A stretch of DNA of 64,000 bases. It comes from Monosporascus cannonballus (Eukaryota > Ascomycota > Sordariomycetes > Xylariales). Position numbers and translations under genes: made by a program. Positions 1 to 10,920 of this stretch are shown here, piece by piece. The DNA lies in contig QJNS01000061.1 of NCBI GenBank assembly GCA_004154925.1, positions 62,001-126,000 of the forward strand. The letters run 5' to 3'. The notes beneath the pieces were generated by a model. That model worked only from the letters and a program-made list of their open reading frames with translations. It was not told the DNA's origin and ran no database searches. Within the stretch, counting starts at the first letter, position 1. Each line of letters opens with the position of its first letter.

Positions 1-3000
1 AGCTGCCCTTGGATGAAACAAAGAACGTGTCAAAGATTCCAGACCTCGGTGATCTCACATTGCGTAAGCTTGGTCCCGCGCTCTTTACACACCGAACAAC
101 CTTCCAAGTTGTGACGCTGGGGCTCTGTGGGGTAACAACGATCCCACTTCCAAGATCGTGTAATTAGACTTCCCACATACTTCGCGTGGGTTCCCCGGTC
201 GGCTCGGAAGAGCCATACTGAAGTCAGGCAAAGGAAGAACCACATTGAGCGTTACTGTTTGCCGTTACATCTCTCTTGCTCGGCTTTAAGGCGGGCTTTA
301 ACACCCGTTCGGGATGGCCAAGCGAGAGCCTGCATGGCTCGTGGAAGATCAAGCAGGAAGATAAAAGCCGCAATGCTGTTGTACAGTATACAAGCTGATT
401 CGTGATTCACTCTTGGTATCCGGATCGGGAAATCGGTCACCTGCTATCCACATGTTAAGACACCCCTTGGCCTTCTTTGGCATTCGAGAACGTTGGCAAG
501 GATGGATAATTCCAAATCGACAGATGGCCGTCGATCCGTTTTTGATCTTATTTTCTTTTCTTCCCCCGAGTGTCTCATACCTTAGTAATTCGTCGCTGCT
601 ATTTGAATTCACCGTCGAATCAGATAAGGCTCTCGGCCCCCGCCCTCAAGATCCTCAAAGTTTAACCCTAACATTATCTTGAGAAAATGACCACCTTGGA
701 ACGTTCATGCACGCGCCGTCCCGTCATGGAGCAGCTTTTACAGGCATATGCTTAAGTGGACTGCCACCCAACCAAATTCTTAACGTCACCGACGGTATAC
801 AAGGTAACCCAGAAACAGTCGGCCGGATATAGGTATCCTAGCACATCATAAGCGATCTCCGTCTTGCCGGTCGCGGAACCAAGCCGATCTAGCCGTGGAT
901 AGTTCGGGCATGACCCTCGGTCTTTTCTTGGTAAGCTGACGCAGTAGGGGGGCCAAGTGCTCCTCTCTTACACAGGCGCTCCTGAGAGATAGCCGCCGGT
1001 GATTCTGACGAACCTCTTCCACCTACCACCGAAGGACCGTGCAAGCCCGGCTGAAGCTGTCAGCTTAGGCCGCAGTAAATATTTTATTAACATTGTCGTC
1101 GGTTGTTCTGGGACAAAGCCGGTATCCCCGTCGCCGCGGCCGCCTTTTGACATGCTACGGCTTTTAGATGATATTCCATTGGGAAGCAGGCGAATACTCG
1201 TGAGAAGGCCTCCACAGAATCCTGAGGAAAGATATCGATGCTAGCATATCCCTTACGAGTGACCCGGTTATGGACAGCAACTGCCGTGCTGTTGCATGTC
1301 GTCTCTGCCAGCGGCCGGCATGTAGCCAACAGTGAGCAAGCTCGGCGCAGATGTTGTGCTCTGCTACGGGTCACGCCACCTTGACGAACTCCAGAGTTTG
1401 TTGGCTGGCTTTAAGACAAGTTGGAAGTGCCCCAGGACATGCGACGGCGCGGGTGTGGGGAGAAACGGCCTCAGCTTGATGCCTCCGCGGCCGTTCCTCG
1501 CTCAATGATTGATTCCTGATATCATATCGCGCCCTCGGAAGCTCTTCATCCCTCTCGCATGCCTCGTCCCCGGCCCCTTACATGTTCTCGAGGGGCACTG
1601 AGTCTCCTTGGCTGGGTACGTTGGGTGCGAGTATCCCCCTGTGGCCGGCCTTGTTGAACACGGCCCTGGGGTATCAGACGATGCACGGGGGTTGTGGTTG
1701 AGGCTTAGGTGGCAGGTTATAAGAGAGAATATCAATGTCAAGCGTCTAGTCAGGATGACAACCAGTTGCTCATAAGTAAGCGCTGCGAAGCTACGCCTGG
1801 GACAGTGGAATATTGAAATTGCCGACGTATTTATTGTCGTGTCAATTGGAGTCACCGGATGGGGTACTCACAAACGGCAACATACACGAGGTCTGCTCAT
1901 TTTTCGAAGGACCATGCTAGCTTCTGCCTCTTGTTAACACGACTCACGCCGTAGTCTCCGCCGTCAGTCCAGCTCTCGTCAGCTATGACCTTCCCGGACT
2001 CGCGGAAGGGCTGGAAACCAATAGGGAGCTCAGATACGTATCGTCACCTGTCTTGACAAAAACCGCAATAAATTAAGCAATAAGCATCTAAGACCATTTA
2101 TCGAAGTAAGCAGAACGGCCTTTTCCACCAATTCCGGTGGGGAAATTGGGTGGACATCCTGCCCTTCTGCTAGCACCTGGCGGTCTAACACCATCATGAG
2201 GGCTCAGAACAAGTGTCCTAACGCGAAGCCGCGGTCTCGTCAAGATTGTGTATTCTTGCTGAGCTTCGGCAGCAACCCGGAAGGACAAGGAGATACGGAG
2301 ATTGCAACGAAGTCGTCGAGCCGAGCAAGTGCGTCATCGCAATGACCACGACGGATCTCCGGGATATCTCGGGCCCTTGGTTGCCAAAGCAAATGGACTT
2401 GCAGACGAAAAGTTGAGGCCGCAAAGACAGTCGCCGACCATGTGATCGGAACTCCTGTTTATATATCCCAAGCCAAATTTCGTTTCTCGATAGAAGCCGA
2501 ATAATCGTAAGCATTCATCATCCGCTGTAAAGAACCGAATATATATATATATATACACGAACAAAAGAAAAGCCAAAAAGACGCAGTTAGAACAAGCACC
2601 CAAATCAAGGTAGGAAAGTAAAGAACTTCGTCGACGAACACAGAAACTGCACGGGGCTTTTTGTGCTTCTCTCTGACGAGGTCCGCATGTTGCCACCGGC
2701 CCCTAATGTCGCGGATCCTTTCCATATGGATGGGTGCCACCACTGGCGATTTGACAGGTTGGAACTCCTGATCATCTTCTGAACGAGTCACGAAAAGAGT
2801 AACGCCGCTTTATCCATCCGTCGTCGTAACTGTCCGCGTCGTTTCCATCCTAGGTTCTTACCTCATGCCCCGGGTTCCTGATTCTGATCGTCTCCCGAAG
2901 TGTTCGCGAATCGAGTCGCGCCCGCCCAACTTGCTCACGGCCGCGCTTCACCCGGGAGGAACTTCTGAAGATTATGAGCTGGAGCCAGTATACTATCATA

Positions 3001-4733
3001 CCAGGCGGACATGTCGAATGCTTCAGCGGTTCGAGTCTGGCTTCCTTCAATCATGCATGGGCTTTGAGGTCGGAGTACAGTGGCCGTTTCGCTGCGGATG
3101 TCCTTATTCATCAGCACAGCCCTTGATAGCCGAAGCGCGATTGAGAATCTATCTTCGAGAGTCAACCTAATTCGTGGCCGAGAGTCCCTGGACTGGACTA
3201 TGCAAGCCTGGAGGGTTTCAGGCCTTTCGGGCGTTCTTAGGTAGTCGAGATATCACCTTTTATTTCTGGAACCCGATCGACTTGCATATCTGTTGTCGCT
3301 GATATTAGATGTGCGCTGTGCATGTTATGGAGGAGGCAGGGACTCGGAGTTGTTAACAAACGGTAGCTGTATCTGCTGCCGCCCGCTCCTATCCCTCTCT
3401 GGGGTTACCGTAGCTCATTTCTGGGTATTAGTGTAGGAGTAGGTACTGCTGTCTTCACGGCAGCTGCATGAGCTCGATTGGGCCTCGACATTTTCGACTT
3501 CTGTGGTTATTGACCAAACGCGTTTCTCTTGAGTGGATTGTGAGATGTGCTTGGTTCCCCAGGCATTGGTGCCGCCTACCTTACCGATCGGTTTTTTTTG
3601 ACATGCCCTTGAATTGCAGCCGGAGTTGGTGAATTAGTCGTGCTACGCTAACATATACCGTCCTTTAGGACTACCGTACCGCAGCAGCACGGAATGGGCA
3701 TGGTATAACATCAGACACCAGATATATTGTCTAAGAGTCTGTTGAGATTGTTACGTGTAGCGTTTTCACCTGGAGTTCTGGGCGGAGACACCGTCGGCGT
3801 GACTAGATGCCTCTAGAAGTTCGAGGCTGGTGAGGAAGCTTTAGAATGTCGCTTGGTGAGCTACGAGGGCATTAAAGAATATGGGTCTTTCTGGCGGAGT
3901 TGGCAAAGGAGGAACCACTAGTAATGATTCGCACAGCTTACACGAAGGTCGTAGGTGGCTTGTTTCGAGTGTTTCGATGATCCATCTGGCTTTGTGTGGA
4001 ATGTGAACTTTGCAGACCTACCCCAAGCCAGGAAAGACAGCGAGCGAAATCTAGCAGGAATGTCCTGCGTTCGAAAGAGCACATATTTCCTTCCTTGAGG
4101 GTGGTACGGGATGATAGGGTGATTACTTTAAGACAGAGCATGTAGGTAACCTACCTTGAAGGCGGTTGAAGGATCTCCGAGAACGAAAGGAACCCACTCG
4201 TTTATTAAGCCCTTCTCTGGCCACATCCCCCAGTCGTTCCTCCCTATTTAATTTAATCCTGCGATATGTCGTTATCCCCCCACAGAGAGCTGAAGCAACA
4301 CAATCCACTCAACCAACTGCTCCCGTGGAGTGAGTGGAGGCCCATCCACCACGATTCAAGAATATATGGATGGAACCGGCGATACACTCATATGGATGGC
4401 CACCGGTGAACTTTCGTAGATGTCCTAGGCTGCCCGGATGGCACTTACCTTTCCTAGCAATTTGTATATAAATTCAGGTACCTAAGAGCTCGGGCGGCCG
4501 GTTATGGTACCCCTTAGTGGAACCCACCCCCTTTATCGAGTGGCTAGTAAAGTTTGTCACTCAATATTTTATAGCCAACGCCATAGTCCACTTAATATGG
4601 ACATAATGGGAATCCCCGATAGCTTCAATGGAATAGATGGCCACAAAAGCTAAAGCCGAATGGATGGATGGGGGCTCGCGGTTGCGCGATGGATTGCGCA
4701 ACGGATGGTCATCGGTTGAATTGCTTCGACCCC

Positions 4734-4791
4734 GGGGGGGGGGGGGGGGGGGGGGGGNNNNNNNNNGCCCCCGGCCCCCCCCCCCCCCCCC
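4734..4791. other. Assembly gap (9 N) between a G homopolymer and a C-rich homopolymer
   Basis: A run of 24 G (4734-4757) is followed by nine N (4758-4766) and then a G plus a C-rich run to 4791. A G-run opposed to a C-run around an N block is typical of a join made through unreadable homopolymer. The true length and sequence here are therefore unknown, and any ORF crossing it is meaningless. Confidence 0.9.
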
Positions 4792-5027
4792 GCCAGCGAT
4801 AGATGCCCATAATGTCTGTTGGGTCTCCTCGGCGGGTATACTGATGAACGTAATAGACTATATCTGAGAAAATATAAGAATATATAAATTTTATACCGTC
4901 CGGTCAGCGGAATGTTCCAAATAGCAATATACTATTAGCTTAAGTTAACTGATTGTCAGGTGCCAAGGTGCGACCCCCTCTCTAGGGCCCAGGGACCCAC
5001 CAGCTTGGCTCTAGTTTATGTATATAT

Positions 5028-5050
5028 ATGCGGGGGCGAAGCCCCCGCAT
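5028..5050. repeat. Perfect 10-bp GC-rich hairpin
   Basis: The arms ATGCGGGGGC (5028-5037) and GCCCCCGCAT (5041-5050) are exact inverted complements around a GAA loop. They sit in otherwise AT-rich DNA directly after a TA-repeat. The function is unknown; it resembles the mobile GC-rich palindromes known from fungal organelle DNA, but nothing else here indicates organelle origin. Confidence 0.7.
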
Positions 5051-5277
5051 AGTTAGAGAAGGACAGACTTTAATGGTTATCTATTTACTACCCATACTAC
5101 GAACTACCTGCTAGGCTACTTCTTCTGCCTTTCGCTCCGTACTTCACCATTTTCTCTGACACCAATAAAAACAGCATATTGGTTTAAATTCCCCATTCCC
5201 CTACAGGTATTATAACCATCAAACCTCCGTTTTCTCCTTAATCCTATATCCCATATAGGCTCCCGCAATCCAGCTGT

Positions 5278-5610
5278 TTAAGAACCAGCGCACCCACCAA
5301 TGTCACAGGCGCCGTTGTAAATTGTGGCTGCAGCCGTAGTCCTGAGCCCGACGCTTTCACACCCCGGGAAGTTGGCGGGAAAATACAAATAGGTGTAGTA
5401 GAACAACTGGTACCAAAGCCTGCTTTCCAAGTCGATGTCAGCCTCGTAAATCCGAAACCCGTTGACGAGACCTTCGTCCACATCATGAAAGAGGCTGTAG
5501 GTGGCGGTGGAACTGCCGGCCGCGAGGGTCCGCGCCTTATCCACCTCACCCGGCCACCGGGTGGCGTTCGCGAAGGTAAAAGGGAGCCCGGCTGTGCCGT
5601 CGTTTTCATC
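5278..5610 (-). CDS. Orphan terminal exon of an unrecognised, possibly secreted protein (partial)
   Basis: A 110-codon open frame runs from a possible splice acceptor (CAGCAG/GAT at 5611-5613) to a stop at 5278. The translation is aromatic- and cysteine-containing (an FYYTYLYF segment and two C-terminal Cys) and does not look random. It forms a GC-rich island in AT-rich DNA. No start codon or upstream exon could be found before a TAA in frame, so this may be the last exon of a gene whose remainder is lost, or a gene relic. I do not recognise the family. Confidence 0.35.
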   Translation of the reverse strand, partial: DENDGTAGLPFTFANATRWPGEVDKARTLAAGSSTATYSLFHDVDEGLVNGFRIYEADIDLESRLWYQLFYYTYLYFPANFPGCESVGLRTTAAATIYNGACDIGGCAGS

Positions 5611-7822
5611 CTGCTGATCAGGTAGCCTGGGTATGCCTACTCTAATGATTTCAGAGGAGGTCGAGGGTTAAGTGGCGGCATTGAATTAGCCGCTGCGTTG
5701 TTACTGGTTGCCTTACTATATGAAATTTAAAGTGTACTTGATGAAATGCTTGAGAAACTTTGGTGTAGCGAACAGTTTTGTGCGTTTTTGTGATATTGAT
5801 AACATGAGCCAAGAAATATATACTTGCGTTTAACTGCTCGCCGTGGGGGGATATCGAAAGATAGACCTCCCTTAGTTTCTTCGTCTGTACCGCTCAAAGA
5901 GCAGCATCGTCATCCCAGCCAGCAAGCATCAACCACTTTGGGGCCCGGTGATACGGGTTTAATGGTGCATGCACATAGAAGAAGCGGAAGGCCTAGAACC
6001 TAGTGAATGTGTAAATAAGGAGACTTCAGGTCCCAGAACTCAACAGGGTCTCCCAGACTCCCACAGCAGGGAGGAACAATAAACTTCTCGGGAATTATAC
6101 GGGCTCAGGGCTGCAGGAGTGGACAAAAGGGGCCGACTCGAAGGAAGACGATTCTAGAGCGGAAGACTTGGAACCTAATGTCCTCGATGATAATACCGGC
6201 ACTACTGATATAGGGTCATGGTTGCATGCATGAAAAGCGCTGGTTTATGGTGACTTGTCTGTGTAAGGAGGCTTCAGGTCCCGGGACTTTAGGATAAGCT
6301 CTTCACCCAGCTTCAATACAGTCATTTCAACCGCTAGACACCTCCACTCCTTCTCACTAGCTGCCAAGAAGCAGAGCCTCAATCACACAAGGAAAGGGGA
6401 AGGACATCATGCCCCAGCCGACTAATTATCGTTTAGCCTAGGGTAGAAGAGAGCGGGCGGAGTCTATAGTAGGAGCGGTTATCGAGGCTGCAAGCATGGC
6501 CCGGGCTCTCTTCCCTAAGGAATCTTAGGAAGTCTAAATGAGAAGATTATATGGGAGATGTGTGGAAGATCAATGGACAAACGCACACAACTGCCTTCCA
6601 ATGTCTCCAAGTGTTACATTCACCTCGCAAAGGAACTTATGTGGCCATTATTTAATATTCATATAATATCAAGTTGCTTCAAGTCGCTCTCCGTGTCGTG
6701 GTTATAATTCCTAGAAGATGATGGACATAGACACCTGAGAGCCTTGCAAGGCAGTACAATCACAGGAGGGAGAGGTTAGTAGAGCAACCAATGACGTCGA
6801 AGAACCGCACCGTCCTTTAGAACTTCGCTAAAGACATATTAAGTGCGTGGGAACTACCTAATGTTAAAGGTTGGTCAACTGTATAATCTGAATGTGAATA
6901 TAGATGTGCGCCACGGAGTTCATGCTGGATTTTTCACGCAGGGGGGAACATGCTTCGTCAGATCTCCGTCAGGCGGCCGTATCGTTCACGAGAGGCGCAT
7001 GGTCGGTGGTGCGAGAAATGGACTGATCGTGTCACGGGGCATGCTCGAGAAGTTGGGGTTAAGACAAATGTTCTTAAGTGGCAGGCTCTGGACGAATTAT
7101 TGGGCCACCCTTTATAGTATGCGGGAGTTACAATAAGAATTAAATGGTCCATATCCGAATACGATAATAATTGATGGTTTGGTTGAATGATGAAGACCTG
7201 CAGTTAATGTATTTCACTAAGAGTAATGTCCGTAAGTAAAAAAAGATAACAATAGCAATTTGGATACACCCCCCATGATTAGAAGTGGCCCAACTATTTT
7301 GTGCAGAGCCCGTGTGGATAGCCATTCGTCGAGTCTGTGCCGCTACATGGGGAGGCATTCGAACGCGACCAGGTTGATCCGCCTTGGGAATATCTCCGTT
7401 AAGGGATTTGTAGATAACTGCCTACTCCCCTCCGGCTCAATGTACTCGACTCGAGACTGGCGAAAGGCCCGAATATATTCATAGTAGTTCCACTATCACT
7501 GGGAAACACGCAGCAGCACCAGGGGGTCGGTTCTCGTCGCACCATCCCCTTTCACGTTACCATATCCCGTACCCGCATAATATACCAACCCGTCATAAAT
7601 GTCGGACCCACGCTACATGATAATTCCCATCCCATAACAAACCGAATGGCGGCCGTACATCGTTTCCCCGTCCGATATCCCAACCCAAATCGTGTTCCGA
7701 AACGCCTCTCAAATTCCAGAGAACCCAGCCGCCCAAGACCGTATGCAATACAACGAGAGGCCGCGACTCTTGCGAGTCCAGGGCGAGACCCACGCAAGCA
7801 AACGGGCCAGCAAGCAACGGTA
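5611..7822. other. Intergenic, AT-rich, no supported gene
   Basis: Short scattered ORFs only. Two similar stretches near 6018-6040 and 6267-6290 share the core CTTCAGGTCCC with flanking similarity, suggesting an old, diverged duplication or transposon relic. Nothing else could be supported. Confidence 0.5.
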
Positions 7823-8380
7823 CTACCACAGCCGGCGCTGGTAGTACACGGGCTCGCCGCCCTGCGACAGCCGTTGGATCTCCTCCTTGATGCGACGTCT
7901 CCTCTCCGCCCTGCTGAGCGGCTTCTCCTCCTCTTCCGCACTGTTTTCGTGGCCACCGGTAGCGGCGGGGCTCGGCTTCCGCGCCCCGTCGCTCTCCCCG
8001 TCTTCTCCCTTCTCTTCTTTTGCGTCTGCGCCCTCCCGCACCGTGGCGCGCACTTCCACGACGATGCCGCCCTTGTCGCGCTCACCGTTCCCGCCGCTCA
8101 GGACGTCGTCGATATCGATGTCGTCGAGGTCGAGATCGGGGTCCGGCGCGACGTCGACGACGCTGCCGTCCTCGAGCTCCGTGGTCGACTGCCGGAAGCG
8201 GTCGGGCAGGTAGAAGTTGATCTTGGGGCTGGGGCGGGGCGCCATCTGCTGGATGACGGCGGCGCGCAGCTTGTTGAGGGTCTTCTGCTGGACGACGTAG
8301 CCGCTGAGGAAGAGGGCGCCGGTGGAGAGGACGACTTTATTTTTTTCCCCCCACCTGTCAGTTCCGGTCGGTCCCATCAT
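7823..8380 (-). CDS. Small acidic hypothetical protein
   Basis: Single-exon frame of 185 residues. Two ATGs lie at the start (8380 and 8377). Residues about 15-30 are hydrophobic (VVLSTGALFLSGYVV), compatible with a signal anchor. They are followed by a basic stretch and a proline/lysine segment. The middle is very acidic and Glu/Asp-rich (DLDLDDIDIDD). A basic segment (RAERRRRIKEEIQRL) precedes a C-terminus ending in YYQRRLW. The organisation of N-terminal anchor, disordered acidic middle and conserved-looking basic tail suggests a fungal-specific protein. No enzymatic domain is visible and no function is proposed. The GC-rich composition contrasts with the surrounding intergenic DNA, which supports a real gene. 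A short first exon upstream is possible, because a usable acceptor (TGACAG) lies just inside the frame. Confidence 0.7.
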   Translation of the reverse strand: MMGPTGTDRWGEKNKVVLSTGALFLSGYVVQQKTLNKLRAAVIQQMAPRPSPKINFYLPDRFRQSTTELEDGSVVDVAPDPDLDLDDIDIDDVLSGGNGERDKGGIVVEVRATVREGADAKEEKGEDGESDGARKPSPAATGGHENSAEEEEKPLSRAERRRRIKEEIQRLSQGGEPVYYQRRLW

Positions 8381-9311
8381 GGCATGCCATACCGCTATTG
8401 AACAGCTCCCCCAAGCGGACTCTTCTCCTGAGTAAACTAGTTACGTACCTATACAGGACGATATCACCACCGACACTTGCGATGGCGTCAAGAGCATGGT
8501 TTCTTGTTGCGGTGAAGACGTCGGGGATATGAAGAGCGGATAAAGACAGCAAAGGAAGTATATACTACATGTAAGTATATGAAAGAGCGACAGCCTAGAT
8601 ATATACTTTGGCGTTCGGAAACTTTCGAAGCAGCAGCAAAGGTTAGTTATTAAGGAGTGGCTTGTAAAGTGTGCAGAATACATATGACGGGACAAGGGGC
8701 GCGAATACCCAAAGGTTTCGATGTAACGGGGCCCCGTTCACCGGGCAACCGCGTGCCAAGTCCGAACCCTCTCCGTTCTTGGCCCGGCAACGGATCCCGG
8801 GGATGTAACGTCATGATCCACCAGCCATTGACAGTTTCCGGGTTTGCTGGCCTTTCCTGAAAGCGGTTGGAACTTGGAACCAAACAAGGTATGCCTCTGT
8901 GATTGAGGTAAACAAGTCCCGTCAGCGCATGGGTGACAAAGAGGCTAATGTTGCAACTGCCGATCGCAAGGAACAGGTTACTTATCCGCACAGATTTTGT
9001 CTTTCCTGTATTTTTAGTACAATTCAATCAACGCAGTATATTCTTTAATCACGATGTTTGCTATCTTGATGCTAGATACTCTCCCGGTGATGGTGTTGAC
9101 TTGGCCCATTATTAATGAACGATGGCCCTAAAAGGGCAATGTAGCGTATATAACGTTTCCAGCTGTGGAGCTTTTCCCCCTGACCCATTTTGTACCTTAC
9201 TTGTAAAGGAGTGTTGGTGTGCTCCAAACCTCAAACCCTTTCCCATAGATGTAACTGAGGAACTGTCATGGACGTCCATATTCCGACATCGAGCATAGTG
9301 TACGACCCGCC
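8381..9311. other. Intergenic, no supported gene
   Basis: Region between the small acidic protein gene and the fasciclin gene, both on the minus strand. Only short, unconvincing frames were seen. It contains the 5' flank of the former and the 3' flank of the latter. Confidence 0.5.
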
Positions 9312-10755
9312 TCACAGCTCGCCTACCCACTCGGGCTCAACGAAGGGCTGCAGTCGCTCGATGAGCTCGTCAACCTCGAGCTCGCCGTCTTCCTCCTTCC
9401 AGAACCCCTTGTGCTCGTGGGGCGGGATGAGGACGCTGTTCAGGACCTGGACGACACCATCCTTGGCAACGGCGTCCTGGACGGACACCTTCGTATAGCC
9501 GTTGATCTTCATCGTGGTCATGCCGTAGAAGCGAGCGATGTCGATGCTCAGGTGCTTGCCCTCCAGGAGCGTCGGCAGGTCGACGTGGTACTGGGCGTTC
9601 TCGGCATCAACCTCGTCGCGTTCGTCGGGCTTCCCGTAGTACTCATCCGAATAAAGTGTCTCGTTGACGACGCAGTGGTACTTCAGCAGAGCCTTTAGGC
9701 ACTTGAGGCCCTTCTCCGTGTTGAAAAGGAAGGCATTGGCGCCCGGCCCCAGCTTCTGGAAGGCCCAGTTAGTGGGGGCGAAGATAGTGAGACCCTTGGT
9801 GACGTGGCCTTCTTTCCTGTGTAGGCCCGTCTTCTCGGCTGCGAGGAGTAACGTCGAGAATCTCGATGGGAAGAGCGAAATCAGTCTATCAGCCGGAGGC
9901 GGCGGCACAAGGATGCTGTCGATGCCGTGGATGACGCCGTTCTTTGTGAACTGACGGGAGCTGGCGTCAGTAGAGCGATCCCGAGACTTTCGAAAACGGT
10001 GGATGGGAGCGGAAGAGACATACCAGATTCGCGTCCACAATTTTACTGTAAAAGTTCAACCGCACGCCAAAGAGCCCAATGCTAACACGGAGCCGCTGGG
10101 GTCTGTCGCCTAGTTCCTCTTCCTTCAAGAGCGTCGGCAGGGTATGGTGTGCCAACACGCGGCCTGCGGGATAGTAACCAGGGACAACATGATACTCGAG
10201 GATCTTTTCGATAATCTCCTTCGATGGCTTCTTGTGGTGATCCGGGATCTTCTCGAACGCCTTGTCGATAGGTACGAAGGTCGTAACGTTCGCCTCCGTA
10301 CTGTTCAGCGTCTTGACGATTTCTGGGTACTCGTCGACCAGGGCAGCGAACTTCTTGGTGAAATTAGTCGCCTGAATCACCTGGTAGACGGTCAGATTCT
10401 CTGCCCCCTGATGACCGTGGTGCCCGTGGTGCCCGTGGTGCCCGTGATTTCCATGTCCCGGCTTCTCATAATCGGAAGGCGACACGAAGTCGGATAGCTC
10501 GGGCTCAATCTCAATTGCCGGGAGGTGGGTAATCAGCTCGCTGGCTTGACGCTCGAAGGCGTCATATGCATCATCGAATGTCTCCTCGGCATGCGAGCGT
10601 ACGTCCTCCACGCTTGGCACCCTGTCCCACCAGGAAGACAAGGTCTCCTCAGCCTTCTGCTCGGTTTCGATGAAGAGCTCCTTGGCAGTAGCCTCGTCGG
10701 GGATGACGAAGGCCGCAGCTGCCGCGGCGAGCGGCAATAATGCGGTATATCTCAT
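9312..10755 (-). CDS. Secreted fasciclin (FAS1) protein, two FAS1 domains
   Basis: Two exons, 10755-10024 and 9950-9312, joined by a 73-bp intron (donor GTATGT, acceptor GTCAG). The predicted protein has 455 residues. It starts with a signal peptide (residues about 1-16, Ala-rich). A disordered acidic region and a His-rich tract follow (GHHGHHGHHGHH, about residues 103-115). The first FAS1 domain begins near residue 118 (TVYQVIQATNFTKKF, then TTFVPIDKAF) and ends across the intron with NGVIHGIDSIL. The second begins near LLLAAEKTG, contains TIFAPTNWAFQKLG and ends with VVQVLNSVLIPP. FAS1 proteins are cell-surface or secreted adhesion-type proteins. No GPI-anchor-like hydrophobic C-terminus is present, so a secreted form is more likely. 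A CRE palindrome and an ATCACGTGAT palindrome lie about 130-170 bp upstream. Confidence 0.88.
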
Positions 10756-10881
10756 TCTGTCGACGGGAGCTTCAAGTTGCGCTTTTTCGTGCGAGGAAGA
10801 AGATAGAGAGTAGCCACAGTTAAAGTCGCGCTGTCACCTTGCACAAGAGCTCCTGTCGCACCTGTCGCACCATAAAGCTGC

Positions 10882-10889
10882 TGACGTCA
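10882..10889. promoter_or_regulatory. CRE-type bZIP site TGACGTCA
   Basis: Full palindrome TGACGTCA located 127 bp upstream of the fasciclin gene start. This is the established consensus for CREB/ATF-type bZIP factors. Function here is inferred from sequence and position only. Confidence 0.45.
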
Positions 10890-10910
10890 CAGCGACTGGC
10901 CACAGCCCGT

Positions 10911-10920
10911 ATCACGTGAT
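10911..10920. promoter_or_regulatory. E-box palindrome ATCACGTGAT (Cbf1/bHLH-type)
   Basis: Ten-base palindrome containing CACGTG, 156 bp upstream of the fasciclin gene start and 21 bp beyond the CRE site. TCACGTG is the known core for Cbf1-like and other bHLH factors in fungi. Binding is not demonstrated. Confidence 0.4.

Larger units (their letters stand above)
1..5277. other. Gene-poor region
   Basis: No ORF here has recognisable family motifs, consistent codon structure or convincing splice sites. The open frames present are short and overlap on both strands. There is a short AT dinucleotide tract near 2538-2556. The sequence gap, homopolymers and hairpin at 4.7-5.05 kb are listed separately. 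Confidence 0.6.

Noticed and set aside
654..680. Telomere-like string TTTAACCCTAACATT
   Set aside because: A single unit without tandem repetition; not evidence of a telomere.
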